Numbered from the stretch's first letter, positions 21,192 to 34,630 are shown. The stretch: 64,000 nt of DNA from Sphagnum compactum (GCA_965153455.1 OZ234495.1:16240875-16304874); one strand, 5' to 3'. Notes: a model not told the origin generated them from the sequence alone. Numbers and translations: made by a program.

Positions 21192-22577
21192 TCAATTTTC
21201 ATTGACAAATTAGTAACCTCAATTATTAAATTACTTGGTTTTTTTTTGGGTGATAACCATCATTTATGCATAATGTTCTATTTTTTCGTTTATCATAAAC
21301 ATGTTTAGAGTTTTAGGAACGTACTTGGATGAAATTTCAATAATCAGGGTAGGTAGTCACAAGGTAAAAAATTCAATACTCAACCCATAAGGGTCTTGCC
21401 AAGTCTTGGAACGATAACTTACTAGGTGGGTATAGGTTATTTAGTGGGTTTTTAAAAAAAATCAATAATCAATTGGGAAGGTATCAATACAAGGGTTGAT
21501 AACTAAGTGTTTTGGCAATCACCTGCCAGAAAATTTTGCAGTGTAAATGTGGAGGTAACCTTATAAAGCATAATTATCTATCACCTCATGTGCCCTTGTT
21601 TTGGTAATGCCCTTGACCCAGGGCTTCACTCTACACCAAAAGTTCCTTCCAACTTCGTTAGTCACCAAAAATTGAAAAGAAAGTACTACTCTACTCAAAT
21701 GCAGCTTTGGCACATGTCTGTCTAATAATCAATTAAATTCCAAGATCCCATTTCCAAAGAAAAAGAAAATCCAATTTTTTAACAAAACATTTCTCATTGA
21801 AATAAAGATTTTATGGGAAAATTTTGGCATTTCTGAAAACAATATTTAATGATCGAAGACCTTAAATATTTAATGATTTAACCGGGTCATCCAGGTAGGT
21901 TGTTAGGTTTTTGAAATTTCAATACCAGGCAGTTATCAATTTAACTGGTTTTCAAAATACAAGAATAATTGGGTGGGAAGTTATTAATAATTGATTTAAT
22001 AACTGAGAAAACACTGAATAATTGACCAACACTGATCCAAATGCTCTATAGGTGTTGCAGCAAATGTTAGGCAGGAGCTAGAAAATGCATAAGCATGGAC
22101 CTTGAATGGCGCTCCTAGGGAGGGAAGGGAGAGAGAGAGGAGAGGGAGTGTCAGAGGGAGCACCAAACCTTAACCAAAACTTGAAAAGAGTAGTTTTAGC
22201 TTGAAAATAGAAAGTTCCAAAAGAGACAAATAACCCAAGCATGACTTACTAGAAAGCAGACCAGTACAGAACAGAGCCAAGCTAAATGGAACACACAGGG
22301 CAAGGTGAATATACCAAGTTACAGTATGGACTGTAATTGGGATTTCTCATTTCTTATATGGTTTTGAACATAAACATAAGAAATGAGATAATTCCAAATT
22401 GAGCACATCACCCCTGATCACAGGTTTGGTCAAAAAATAACATCAACATTGACAATCATGTGAATAGATCTGACCTACATGCATGAAGAGAAAAGAGGAA
22501 GAAAGATGAACAGTCCTTTGGGATGCATTCATTTAGAGACTGCCTGATCAATTGGCCTCCCAAGTTATCTCTCATGT
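21192..22577. other. Intergenic DNA with a diverged dispersed repeat
   Basis: No gene is supported. A segment at 21541-21650 (TATAAAGCATAATTATC, CACCTCATG, TTGTTTTGGTAA, CCCAGGGCTTCACTCTACAC) has a diverged counterpart at 41891-42140, where extra sequence is inserted after CACCCCATG. Confidence 0.4.
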
Positions 22578-23025
22578 CTAGCCAACAAGACAAAATTGAA
22601 GATTGTTCCATAGGGTTTTTGTGGACCTGACAAGCCTCACAGAAAGGCAGACCATGGCCACACTTTGCTCAAACTTATTAGCAGATTCTGACAAGCTTGA
22701 CTTTACACCAGTGCCTCCAAGAGAATTGATGTCATTGAAGACAGAAGCAACATGATGACTCTTACAGTTGGGACACAAAGTTATTACTACATTTATCCAT
22801 TGGTAATTGCCCCATTTACAAAAGCAGTGTGTACAAAAATATTGGTCCAGAGTTCTTACCACAGCAGCTCCAAAACCCATTTCCGGCAAGTCTGGAGAGT
22901 AGAAATACTTTGTGTTAGCTGGGGGGTTAAAATGAAGAAGATGCCATCCCATTTCATGCAGCTCTTCCAATCACTGTTCACAAAAGACAGATTCATGTCT
23001 GCTTGCAAGTAGACCATGTCAGCAA

Positions 23026-26000
23026 CTAATGGTCATTCATTTGTGAGGGGACAACACACTCAATGATACCCTTGCCATCAGATGCGTCGAAAAAGAAAAA
23101 ATTCTTGAGAGGCTCCCCTTTGCATGACATCGCCTTTATCAGCTCCTGTGCACTCAAGCAGAGATGTTAAGAGAGGTGGCATCGAGAGAGAGAGAGAGAG
23201 AGAACAATACAACCAAAAGAAGCTCCCTCTTAGATGCTGCATTTCAGAATAGTGCGAGTAATAACAACAAAAATGGGCTCTGAGCATCCATGATATGCAG
23301 GCTTGTATACCTGGCCAAGAATACCCCCAATGATAGCACAGACAGGGGGGAGTTCTGTGCCCCCAACACTTGCTAGTTTTTGAAGTAGATTGTCTGGAAC
23401 AAAGCTTTCTGGTACCTTCTGCACTTCAAAACAAATGGTTGCACTTAAATGACCTGGACCTGTAGATTGCAATGCATAAAAAGCAGAATCCATAAAGTAA
23501 GAGCTAGCAGGAAGAGTATAGAAGCTTGGGTCATTGTAGAGATGGCTGCTGGTCAATACATGGAATCAAAGAGCATAAAGCATTAGCTTCAGCCCACATA
23601 GGAAAAGTGAGAACCTGGATTGCACACATTTTGCCCCGGTAAGAAATTAGGTCTGGCAAGTCCTGGGAAGAAAGCTGCCCAGGCCTACGTCCCACACCCA
23701 CTTCAAATTGGTCAATTACTGCACAAATGGAAAACCCGAAAAAGGAAAAACCATTATTTTCCACCGAAAAGAAAATAGCATCTACATATGCTGCAACAAC
23801 AAGGACATCTTAGAACAACAACTTGAACACTCTAGTGATAGCAGCAGTTTTCACTCAGGTACACTAACCAACAGTGTCTTCATAGATACTGAGAACTTCT
23901 CCATACTTATTCTGGTTTAAGTCAACCTGAAAAGAATTGAAAGATGACCCAATAACATGGTTCTAAAACTTCAGATCTAACATATCAGCAAACAGGAAGA
24001 AGAGGAACCCAACCCCAAAGGACACAGAAAACAGAAACAATGCCAAGACTATGGAAAGATTAGAACAGTGCCAGTTGGGCATATTCAGAGACCTTAAAAT
24101 GAAACATTTATGGTATTGAACAACTACTATGATATCCACACTGACTTCATTCTCCCCCAACAGTCAATGCCATACATCAACCAGTGTACTTGAGTTTCTG
24201 TCACAAGACCAGCAGTAACAGGAGAACTATGATAACTGGCTCAACAGAACCTGAAAGAGAAGGAGAAGACCAACCAAGAAGAAAAAAGAGCACAAAAAGA
24301 GAGGTTAAAAAAAAGAAAAACATCCAAATAAGAACAAATGAAGAAAAAGAGAGAAACAAGACATAGAGCTTCAAAAGCACAAACTTTTGAAGACAGCAAA
24401 CCAACGGTTACAAACGACTTGAGATAGGTTAGTGTTTGGCACCCACTTCTGAGAGCAAAGAGAAGTTTGGAGGTCCTTTTGTTAAAGCTGCTCCATGGCA
24501 CATTCAACGCCTCCTGCCAGAACAGAAGTCACCACACAATTGCTGAGAAAGAGATTTCTGTAAACTGAAATAAGAAGGCAGCAAAAATAGTGGAGTTACT
24601 ATTATGCAAAGAGAAGGAAGAGCAGACAGGTGTTAACCTGAAGGCTGGGAAATGATATATCTTGCTGTGCAGCTTTGTCATCACCTGCTTTCTGTATAGA
24701 CATAACACCAACCCACAAGCTGTTAGGTGAAACAGATAACCTGATACAAACTAGTTCAAACTAGTCAACCTGATTCTAGTACCATTGCAAAAGGTGAACC
24801 ACTGGCTACTTAGCACAAAGGGACAGATATAACCTTTGAGGTAAATGAATGCCTCTGTAGATCCACAAACAGGCTTCCACAGGTCCCCCTGCAGTCGACT
24901 GAATAGAATGCAATTCTATGAGGCCTTTTCCTGCACGCCTCATTCACTTGCGTCTGCAACACGCTCAGTCTTCCTTTTTCAGGAGATTGTTAACCTAAGA
25001 ATAAGCAGAATGTCTGTCATGAACAAAAGAACATCAATGCAAAATGAAACATATAAGATAAATAAGAGCAACTGACCCTCAGCGTAATGGACGAACGACC
25101 CATGATGACAGCATCAAATCTGTCATAGAACTCATCAGGCTTACTGGAGATCCCTCCTGCAATGTAATGCAATTCAATGGACGATTCCATGACCCAGTAT
25201 CAAAGAGCAAAGTCTGAAGTGGTATCCCTGTATATCCTACAAAATATGCTACAAACCTGCATGTATGTGTTCCTTAGAAGGCTTTTCATTTCAAGATCTG
25301 CTCTGCAAAGAAAGTTTACTAGTCAAACGTTTCCAGGTTGCATTTTGTGCACACCTTCTTCAACTGAGACTTGGACCATTGGATTGAAATCCCGCAATGA
25401 ACTGGCACACACTGTGGCTATGCTATTGCCCTGACCCTCAAGTTCATCAAAGGGAACCAAAAAGTTGGCAGCTGAGGCTTCAAACGTCATGGGACTGTCA
25501 TCCATGAGCACAAGGCTGCCTATACCTGCCAGCACAATATTCTTGCATGTCTGCAGGCAAAACCCCTTTGCAGTCAAAACAAAGCATCATTCCACCAGCT
25601 GAATCAAGCAAGTTGCAAATATTGTAGCAAAAAAATGAAGCACTTCGTAGTAGGAGCTCCAGATTACCTCTGCAACCACGCCTGTAATGCCAACAACCAG
25701 TATTCGCGCTTTGCTTAATCTGAGCACCCCACAAAACCAGCACAGGAAGCTTTAGTCACCAGCTTAAACCTAAGCCTTCAATGCCTTTGGATAGCTGAGG
25801 ACTGCAAATGCAAAGAAAAGTCTAGTGCTCGTGAACCAAGCATCTGATGTCTGCCAGAACCTTTTCCCCTGCATTTACAACATGTGGTCAATAATTCTGA
25901 TGATAATGATGACACTCATAGGGTTTGGAAATTGCTTACTTCCGTTGAGCATCCGCTCCCCAAATTCGGATCTGGCGATCATAAATGGCAGCTTCCTGCT

Positions 26001-26028
26001 CTGTCAAAAGCTCTGAAACTGGCTCCAT
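23026..26028 (-). CDS. SAE1: SUMO-activating enzyme subunit 1 (AOS1/SAE1)
   Basis: Ten exons: 25940-26028, 25668-25719, 25355-25550, 25077-25156, 24834-24953, 24638-24691, 24447-24513, 23615-23718, 23311-23418, 23026-23145. They join in frame to 329 aa (Arabidopsis SAE1 is about 320). Visible: LTEQEAAIYDRQIRIWGADA at 8-27, ARILVVGITGVVAE 34-47, CKNIVLAGIGSLVLMDD 49-65, RDFNPMVQVSVEEG, FYDRFDAVIMGRSS, VDCRGTCG, and VCAIIGGILGQELIK 280-294. The end is KNFFFFDASDGKGIIE plus a short tail. SAE1 pairs with SAE2 to adenylate SUMO and pass it to the E2 SCE1; it lacks the catalytic Cys, which sits in SAE2. Introns are GT-AG; the longest (23719-24446) is 728 bp and the last carries a (GA)n run. Start: ATG 26028 directly before the conserved N-terminus. 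Divergent from the GT37 gene. Confidence 0.95.
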
Positions 26029-27543
26029 TCCCGCAGTTTAAGTATATACAAAGAAGAAGTATATACAAAACCCTTCCTTTTCCTGCAATGCATGTAACTC
26101 ATAGTGTGAAAAAACGCGTCCTACACCTGCCGGGCATTGCAGCTAGCTGCAGCTCAGTGAAAGATATTGCAAAGCACAATACACGACAAATGCCCACACA
26201 CCAACAGTAAACCCTAAAAATTCCCAAAACCCTCTCTTCCCCTCTCTCGCAGAGACTGCTGCACACACGAAGAACGTTAAGAAGCTCTGTCTCTCTCTAT
26301 CTCTTTCCAACAACATTAAAAGAAAATCAAACAACTCAGCGTTCCATACTCCTGCACAAAGCCTCCGCACTAGACATGGAGAGAGAGAGAGAGAAACACA
26401 CCCTGCAACAAACTTCAAAGCTCGTGCCTCAACTTCTTGTTCAAAACTCGTTTTTGAAAAAAAAAATAAAAAAAAATAGAAAAAACGGCCCAAAAACCTC
26501 CACAGACCAAACGGATGACAGAGCCGCCGGGATTGCAACCAACAAAAAAAAATGGTCGCAAAGTGTGCTGCAAAGCTCGCTCGATGTTTTTCTCCTAACA
26601 TGTACAAACCAGCTGCAAACGGAAAGAAAGCTCGTTCTCCTGAAGCAAAGCAGCAAGCAAGACCAGAAGCAGCTCTGAGACTGGATGAAAAATATGACAG
26701 GATGAAATCTTCTTCAGGAATCAGAGCTTCTGGCGTCCGAGATGCTCTTTCTTTTCTGTTTCTTCGTCGCTCTGAGACTGGATGAAACAAACGACATGGA
26801 TGAAATATTCTTCAGAGAGCGAGCTTCTTGTGGAGCTTCTTCTAAGTGCTCTAAAAAAGCTCTTTCTTTCCTGTCTGTTTCTTCATCTTTTGTTTTCCTT
26901 GCCTCGTTGTTGTGATTTTTTCCTTCAAGTGGAGAAGAGAAATCTTTGCTCGCTTTTCTTTTTTCATTTTTTGAAGCAGTAGAATTAGGCGCAATTTTTT
27001 CTTGGTTTTTAACACCTACGAAAGGTGAATTTCTGGGCGTAAGTTGAGGTTTCTTCAACGGATCCTCATGTATTTCAGCAACTTGACAGTCGTGTCTCGC
27101 CAGTGTGCAGTCCATACATGTTTCTGCTAAGCGGAAGGAGACTGGAGTTTTAGGCTTACAGTAGCGAGAGCTTTGGCACGCACAGCCAGATGCGTCTCTC
27201 TTGATTTTTGAAAGTTTTCAACACTTTTTGTTTGGCCTTTCTATCAGGTTTGTTTTTTTGCATCAGTGCGGTTATCTTCCTTTTGATCTGCATCATCGTG
27301 CGTTAGTTTCCCTTTGATCCACATCCTTTTGCATGCCTTAGATGCTCTAGGACATAGAAAAGATGATTTAGAGATTCTTGTCCTTGAGTGTTGTTTGATT
27401 GATCCTTGCCAAAGATACAAATTACATGAAGATTCTGCTGGAAACTGACTTCTTGGCAATGCAGAATTTTACTGTTTGCCTTCTCTAGCGCTGATTCATT
27501 TGTGTTTTGGGTGAACAGAAAAATAGCAGGAGTAGACTTAGCA
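26029..27543. promoter_or_regulatory. Shared upstream region of SAE1 and the GT37 gene
   Basis: The two start codons point away from each other and are 1515 bp apart. The region holds CT/GA tracts (26286-26310 and 26380-26396), A-rich runs at 26457-26475, and a telo-box-like AAACCCTAA. Several open frames here are low-complexity or Ser/Lys-rich and lack family similarity, so I treat them as chance. No TATA box stands out for either gene. 5' leaders must lie here; transcript ends are unknown. Confidence 0.5.
26209..26217 (-). promoter_or_regulatory. Telo-box-like motif upstream of SAE1
   Basis: AAACCCTAA (TTAGGGTTT on the SAE1 strand) lies about 180 bp before the SAE1 ATG. In plants this motif is common in promoters and leaders of genes for translation and other housekeeping functions. 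A single motif, so the role is only suggested. Confidence 0.3.
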
Positions 27544-30353
27544 ATGATTGCAATGAAGGAGCGAAAGATTCCATATAAAAAAGTTTTGCTCTGGAGTTTA
27601 GGGAGCTGTGGCTTGCTCATCTTCCTCATTTGCATGTACGGTCAGCCTACTTTCCATTGGACAAGGGCTGCCAGCATCGTCAGCTACATGTCTGAGGTCT
27701 GGATATCATACCAATGAATATCATGCATTGCAGCAACTCTTTTGCCCATCAAAGCATCACAGTCTGCAGCTCAAGTGATTTACACATCAAGTTTCACTAG
27801 GAGTCCAGAAAAATTGACTTTGATTTTCTGCTCTCATTTTAGAGGATTGTACCAATGCAGTTTTCAAGTGTCTCGATGTCACATTGTCTTTTGTCATGAC
27901 GCTTGATGAGTAACTGTTAGGGGAGAAGGTAATCAAGGCTTTTTCTGATCTTACAGAAGCAGGTGAGTGAACTGAATTGCCTGAGTCGGACACATAAACT
28001 ATTAAACCAGAAGAATCTGCAGAAGTTTGCAATGTCTGCCAAGTTGGACAAAGCATGGAGGCACTATGGAGAGATGCACAGACTGTGCTCCAATGGAAAG
28101 AACTTGAAAAATGTCTTTTTGAACAGACAGCAAGAGAACAATACCTGCAAGTACTTGGTGTTTTTGGAACCTCGATATGGCTTAGGTAATCGCATCCTGG
28201 CCCTTGTTTCAGCCTTCATGTATGCTTTGGCAACCGATCGTGTGCTCTTGATTGAGCCAAAGAAGCTCTTGGAGCAACTTCTCTGTGAGCCCTTCCCTGG
28301 ATCACACTGGTTTCTCCCTAGAGATTTTCCTACTGCTACCATTGCAAAGTCTCCTACACTTGGTGCAGCAATAAAGGCAGGCTACAGAAATATGGATGTG
28401 GTGAATTTGCACCTGGAGCACACACATGTAGGTCATTTCTCTGCAACCATGGGGTTGATGTGATGGGTTACTCATGTTTTTGGAGGTTGAAGCATGAAGT
28501 CAATTGTTTCTTTCAGAACCTGTTTCATTTGTGGTCAAAGAGTGATGAGCACTCCACAAATGCCTGATTAATGTGGGTGAAATCTACTCTGGGTCACAGG
28601 ATTGGGGTGATGATCAGTTTTTGTGTGATAACATCCATCAGTTCCTCAAAGATATTCGCTGGCTTGGATGGACTTCAAATCAATACTATGTGTCCCAGCT
28701 GTTCATGATTCCTTCACTTTGGGAACGCCTTGATCCACTCTTCCCTTCAAAGACGGAGGTTTTTCCCCAGCTTGCACGTCTTATTCTGCTTCCCAGAAAT
28801 GATGTGTGGAAGCACATTGAGCATGTGTATCAGGACTATGATTTAGACTCCACAGTTCAGGTCGGTGTTCAAGTGCGAACCCTTCACCGAAAAAACCCTG
28901 AGGCTTTTGACCCTGTCATTCACAAGCAGATTGTTGATTGTCTGCTCATGCATAAGGTTGTACTTTAGACTTTTCTGATTCTCTCTTGATGTGTAAATAT
29001 GCATCGCATCAAATGAAATTGGAAATTTTCACAAACTAAAGGTCAAGAGTTAGGCTATCTGGAGTATATTAATTCAGACATAAATTAGAGCAGAGAAACC
29101 CCCATTATAGGTTGGACTGCCTTAGTTCACATTTCAAAGTGCCTTAAGAAGAGAGGTCTTTCAACAAAGTTTCTTGGCTAGAAATGCTAGCTGTTGGCAT
29201 GTAATCATCCAAATATCTTTGTTCTATGTTTTTCGCTTGATATGCCAGAGTCATCTGCAAATGAGTGTCCAAGATGTAGCCAAGAATATTTTGACAGCCT
29301 TTCAGTTGTGAAGGTTATTGATGTGATTGTAAATGCAACACTTGGCATGTGTAGGTTTTGCCAGATGCAAAGACACAAGGAAACCTGTCTGAGCTCTCAG
29401 GCATATTTCCAACAAAGCAGGGGGTATGGCAGGTCACAGAGATCTCAGTGCTTGTGGCATCACTCCAAGTCAAGTACTATGATGAACTGAAGGCTTTTTA
29501 CAGGGACAACCCCAGTGTGCATGTCCACATGGTCTCACACCTGGTAAGATCTAATTGCATTAACATGACTTGAGATGCAAACATTTCAACTGGAACAATC
29601 AATGATGTCTTTCAGTTGTGCTTCATCTTGTTGTGTTGTGACACTTATTACTGTATTTTATTGTTTGTCACAATTGCAAAAGTCAATCTTGGAAGGAAAC
29701 ATTCCACTGTGGCTGTCTTGCTCATGGTCTAGATGATGAGCAGCACATGCATGGCTTGTATCTATCAAGTGTCTAACATAGATTGAGCACATGTGCATAA
29801 CAAATGTGTGACCTGCAGGGACACCAAGACAAATCTATCCACCAGGCTCACTTTGCATTTTTGGAGATGTGGCTGTTGAGCTTCAGCAATGTTATTGCCA
29901 CCAGTGCCTTCTCTACATTTGGCTATGTTGCACAAGGTGAACTTTTTGCCTTGTATGTTGCTATTATCTTTTGCTATGGAACTCATTGTGGGGCTACTGT
30001 GTTGTGGACCTTTTTAAACCAGTCGACATCATGGACTTCTCTTACCTGTATGTGTTCATGTGGTTGTTACAAGTACCTTGTATCATGTGCTAATTGCTTC
30101 TTAGTTGGCAGGTATTGGTGGTTTACAGCCACTTATTCTCAACATAATGGGGGAGAATTCTGAGCATGATGGGCAGCCTTTGTGCACAGTTGGGCAATCA
30201 AGTGAGCCATGTACACAATTTCCTCTGAAACCGTTCTGCAAAGCAACTAATACAACTGTGGAACATCAGAATTGGATCACTCAGCATCTGAATGCATGTC
30301 AAGATGATGCTGGAGGCCTGCAGCTTGTTGAGTCTGTGAAGGGGCCACAATGA
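27544..30353 (+). CDS. GT37 fucosyltransferase (xyloglucan/AGP FUT1-like)
   Basis: Six exons: 27544-27696, 27957-28427, 28600-28956, 29355-29543, 29819-29936, 30112-30353, joining in frame to 509 aa. Topology is type II: 13-residue basic N-tail (MIAMKERKIPYKK), one membrane helix VLLWSLGSCGLLIFLICMYG at 14-33, then a lumenal domain, as for Golgi enzymes. Family marks: CKYLVFLEPRYGLGNRILAL about 115-134, CEPFPGSHWFLPRDFP 161-176, DWGDDQFLCD 209-218, VGVQVR 296-301 (GDP-fucose motif region with Arg301), and STFGYVAQGIGG 422-433. GT37 enzymes add fucose from GDP-Fuc to xyloglucan side chains or arabinogalactan proteins; which one cannot be told here. Five short GT-AG introns is more than I expect for flowering-plant FUT1. 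The acceptor at 27957 could instead be 27963 (two codons fewer). ATG 27544 is the first in-frame ATG; an upstream leader exon cannot be excluded. Confidence 0.92.
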
Positions 30354-33169
30354 AGTGGCAATAAACAGAGAAGATAACCATGTTTCTGGCTTCTTATTAT
30401 TCATCATCAAACCAGCATCGATACTTCACAGTCCTCAATTGGCTGAAATCACTCTGGGTTGGTTTTTCTCCCCTTTTGTTTCAATCTTTTAGCTGCAACT
30501 ACCTGACCAACGGGTTAAAATATGTGGGCAACTGTTGCTTATGCTGGAATGGAAATGAGGCTGCACATTGCTTGTAAGTCCAGAGTAAGTTCAACTTAGG
30601 GATCTCATGCTTTGGATGACGGGTTGAAGTTTGGGTTTCCTTTGACATTAAATTTTTGGTTGTTGCTGTTCAAGATTCAGGATAACAGGTCTTTGGCATC
30701 TGTTCTGGACCAGAACCACAAGAAGTGGTGAAACAGTGCCCCATTGAGGTAGTAAAGCCTCTGAACATTCAACTCAATAATTATGAGAAAGTAAAGGGTA
30801 TAAATGGGGTTGATTTCTGTGGTAGAGTGTGAATACTGGATGATGTAGAACACATGTGCCAATGGAATGGGCTTTACATGAGTGGATGTATATCAATTGT
30901 AACACCTGACAGATGCAGATCAACTGCCTGTTTCATCTTCAGGTCTTCACCCCAAGACCCTGAATTCTGCCAGGAGGTCAACTATCTTGTTTGATGTTAT
31001 AAGTGGTGTCTTTTACCAGGGACTGGGTAGACTCAATGATACTGCACCCATTCCTGAGTTCCACAGTTGCAGCTTGTTGATACATGTATGACTCTCCTCT
31101 TATCACTCCATAAGCCAATTTTCATGCAAGGTGGCCATATATGAGTTTTCGTTGTGGCATCCATGAAAATCTTTCACATCAACATGGACCATGTTTGGCA
31201 GCAGACTCACATCTGTTTCCACTCTGTTTTTTGCAGAGTGGCTTTTTTCTCCTGAACATGGGTCAAGCAACAGAGCATGACAACCCTCCCAGTGAGTACC
31301 AACAAACCATAGAAGCTGCAGGTACTTGATGATGCGCAGTCACACAGTGAGTCCTTGTACTGTGATCAATAATGAAGATTATTGATTTTGTAGTTGAATA
31401 GGGTGGTGAAATGTTCTGATGTACATTTGCATCCCTTTTCTTCAACTAACAAAGTTGCATGTTCAACCAATGTTAACAATGTTGTTAATCTATTGAGACA
31501 TGTTTTAATACACATCTAATACTCTCCATGAGTAAATGATGCATACTAAAGGAAGTACCAATTTTGGTGAATTTCATCTTTCTTTTTTTGTGCTTGCACT
31601 TGTACAACTACCTCTGCTTCTTGCCCTACTCTTTCCAAGGCTTTGTACCTTTTTGTTGGGCTTAGTTTGTTTCTTGTTCAGCAATTCTCCATTCTTGCAT
31701 TATTAAGTTGTTATCCATTTTTTGCTTCTATTTATGTGCATATTTTCACGTTCTTCAACCTTCTTGCATTGGTTTTACTTAACATAGCTTGCATGACTTG
31801 TTGTGCTTATTATCCATCTTTTTTGCTTCTATTTGGTGTGCATGTTTTCCCTGTTCAACCTTCTTACATTGGTTTTACTTAACATAGCTAGCATGATTAT
31901 GTCAATGGGTTAATTAGGGAGAATGTCATTGCTCTTTTGGTGTTGTTATTTCCTTGTCCATGCTTGGACATCAAGTCAGTGGGGGTAGCTATTTAGGGCG
32001 GGGAGATTGCAGTGCAGGGGTTCAAGTGTGGATTTTTTGGTCACATTTATTGTGTGGGTTTGACATGGACCCATAGTTATGACACGCTTGCCAATGAAGT
32101 GATGACATGGTGCCTATGTGGTGATGACATGGCACAGATGGTGATGACAAATGGGGATGTGGATTGGGCACATCACCTCATAAGGGAATGTCATGTTCCC
32201 ACATTGGAATCTGTGTTCCCAATTTGGGAACACACATCTCACATGGGGAATGCCACATTCCCACAATGGAACGATTGCTTCAAACCGGAATGTTACATGC
32301 CCAATCAGACGTAGATTTGAATTAAGCTTACGTGAAAAATCATTGAATTTGTGGTGATAAGATCAAGGTTTTTATTCCAAAGTTGTGAAGGCTGGTGATC
32401 ATGCACACGAGGAGCTACCTGCATTGGGTGAGACACAAGAGAGGGGAGTTCAAAAATTTAGGATCCTTCCTGTAATGTGGGGGCTTGTTGGAACTAGGTA
32501 GTGTTCTTTGTAGGAATTTTCATGGGAGCCAAAGTGGTGATCACCCAAAGGAAGAGTAAAAAAAGGGTCTATAGTCTCTCTTATTTTTTTGAAATAACCA
32601 GAAATGCACCTTCAGAAATCTCCAAAAATTGTTCATTTTTTAATCTTTGATTTTGAATCTAACTTTTTGGTGAAATTTTGCCAAGAAAGAAGGTTGATTG
32701 GAACCTATTGCTTAAATGTGGCAACTTCAATTTTATTTACCTCATAGTGTGGCAACTTGAGCTCATCATTTCCCGATAAACTTTTTGTATCGTTTGGACG
32801 TTTGTTATTTTTCTCCTGTTGAGGTTCAGAAGATTCTCAAAAGAAACATTGGACAAGAGCCATGATAGATTTAATATACCAAATTTTTGGCGTAAGTTTG
32901 AATTGCAATTTTTTCCCCCCCTTTAACAATCAAGTTCCCATTAATGGTTTTGAATTTTCTCATCATTGTTGGAATTTTAGTGAAAAAATCACCCTAGAAT
33001 TATTATTTCCTGGTCTAATAACTCCAAACTACTTACATTAAACCCTATTCACTAAAGGCTTCTTAACAACACCAAGACCACATCCACCTTTGTTGTAACT
33101 CTTGAAACCAAATCACATAACGGGATATTAGGGGTAAAAATAAGTTGATTTTTTGTTTTGCAATGGAAT
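30354..33169. other. Intergenic DNA downstream of the fucosyltransferase
   Basis: The first few hundred bases should hold its 3' untranslated region. Beyond that I see no gene. A short duplication (CTTCTTGCATTGGTTTTACT and CTTCTTACATTGGTTTTACT, about 105 bp apart) lies at 31760-31880. 32190-32290 is rich in ATTCCCACA and GTTCCCAAT words. Confidence 0.4.
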
Positions 33170-33420
33170 GTAAACCCAAAGCACATTCTTTAACTCCAAT
33201 TTTTCTTTAAAAAGCACATAAGATTAAAATGGATTCTCAAGCAAAAGTTCAAGATGAAATGTATTTGCACAAACCAAGAAAATGGTAATTAGTGTGCAAA
33301 TTGAAGTCAAAATGGTGCAGTGACAAACTAGAAACATCCCAACTCGCAAGATAGACCACAACACGAACTTGGAAAAAACTCATCACTCTCCTTCCTATAG
33401 CATATTCTATGATAGCAACT
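33170..33420 (+). repeat. Dispersed diverged repeat, copy 2 (partner 640-930)
   Basis: AATGTAAACCCAAAGCACATT, TTAACTCC, GCACAAACCAAGAAAA, ACGAACTTGG and TCATCACTCTCC follow the same order as at 640-930 in the same orientation. Confidence 0.5.
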
Positions 33421-34382
33421 AGGGTTGCATCATCAAAGTGGCAAAAGTCTTGAAACTTTAGGGAAGATGTTTTGAAATTTATTGAATTTGTCAAGTTATG
33501 AATCGTGCTGAGAATAAAAAATTGTCAAGTTGACTCATGATGTCTTTTGTGTTTGTAGTTTGACCTTTAGATCTCTAGATGTAGAATAAAAACTTGTATC
33601 TCAATATTTGCACTTAAAAAAAAATTCAACAATCTAAAAAGAGTTGGAGATTGTTTATTATTCACACTTTTGTCCCAAAAACTCATGATGAAATTCATGA
33701 TATCATGAGACTTTAACTCCCATAATGGGAAAAACCACTTGGAAGTGTTAGAACTCATTCTTGCAACCTTGTGGGATCGTGTTTGAATTTTAGAACATTC
33801 TTCTGACCTACTTCCTCTCATGTTTTACCTTTGGTTGTGAGCCAAGGCCAAGGTTGCAACATAAGGTGTGAATACAACAAAACTCCCAAGCAAGTTGGTG
33901 ACAAACCGTTGCATGAAACAACCATTGGGCAAAAAAAAAATCACTTTTAAAAGAAGTTTTAGCGAGTTCTTGCACGTAATAAAAAAATGAATTTAGCAAC
34001 GAACATGTTGAAAATTTGACAACAAAGATGTAACAATTTGGTGAAATTGGAAGTCTTCAATGTGACCATTTGGCAACATTCACAAAGGGTTTAAAGTTTA
34101 GGATGGTGATTCTAAGGTCTATTGTCAACATTTTTTGGTCCATCTCATTTGTTATTGGATTTTTTTGGCAATTGAAAATAAAATTGCCCCCCATTTTTTC
34201 TTTGTAGTGGTAGCTATGTTTTTTTTATAAAAAAAAAATTGGCGAAAATTTGCCAAAATGAAAACACAATGTAACACGGAATGGACATATTTGTAAAACC
34301 TAGTATAATTTTTTCCATTTGAAAAATCACAAATGGAATATAAGTGAGGACACTTATTCATCTTGATTTCTTTTCTTTTTTT

Positions 34383-34630
34383 CTTTTTTGGGCAATGAGC
34401 CATTTTGATTGGTCCATCACAAAAAAACAATTGAAATTTTGGAGGCTCCCCAAAATAGAAGATTTTGTTGGAAGATGGAGTGCATGCCCTTTGACTCTCA
34501 ACTATATGGGATGAAAGAGGATAACTTTGGGCAAAGCATATGAGATAAAAATGTGGTGCTATTGGGAACATCTTGGGGAACACATTGGGAACTTGATGGG
34601 AACAAAAAGAAATCAAAAAATTCCATACGT
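34383..34630 (-). repeat. Dispersed repeat, copy 2 (inverted relative to 4425-4700)
   Basis: The complement reads GTTCCCCAAGATGTTCCCAA, TAGCACCACATTT, TTTGCCCAAAG, TCTTCTATTTTGGGGAGCC and GTGATGGACCAATCAAA, in the order found at 4425-4700. Open frames across it differ from those of the other copy. Confidence 0.65.

Noticed and set aside
22578-22970. 130-codon minus-strand frame downstream of SAE1
   Set aside because: SAE1 ends properly at 23026 and this frame matches no family; probably chance sequence or 3' untranslated region.
26143-27115. Long frames (215 and 133 codons, minus strand) between SAE1 and the fucosyltransferase
   Set aside because: Composition is Ser/Phe- or Lys/Arg-rich and driven by CT and A tracts; no domain, and they lie in the leader/promoter region.
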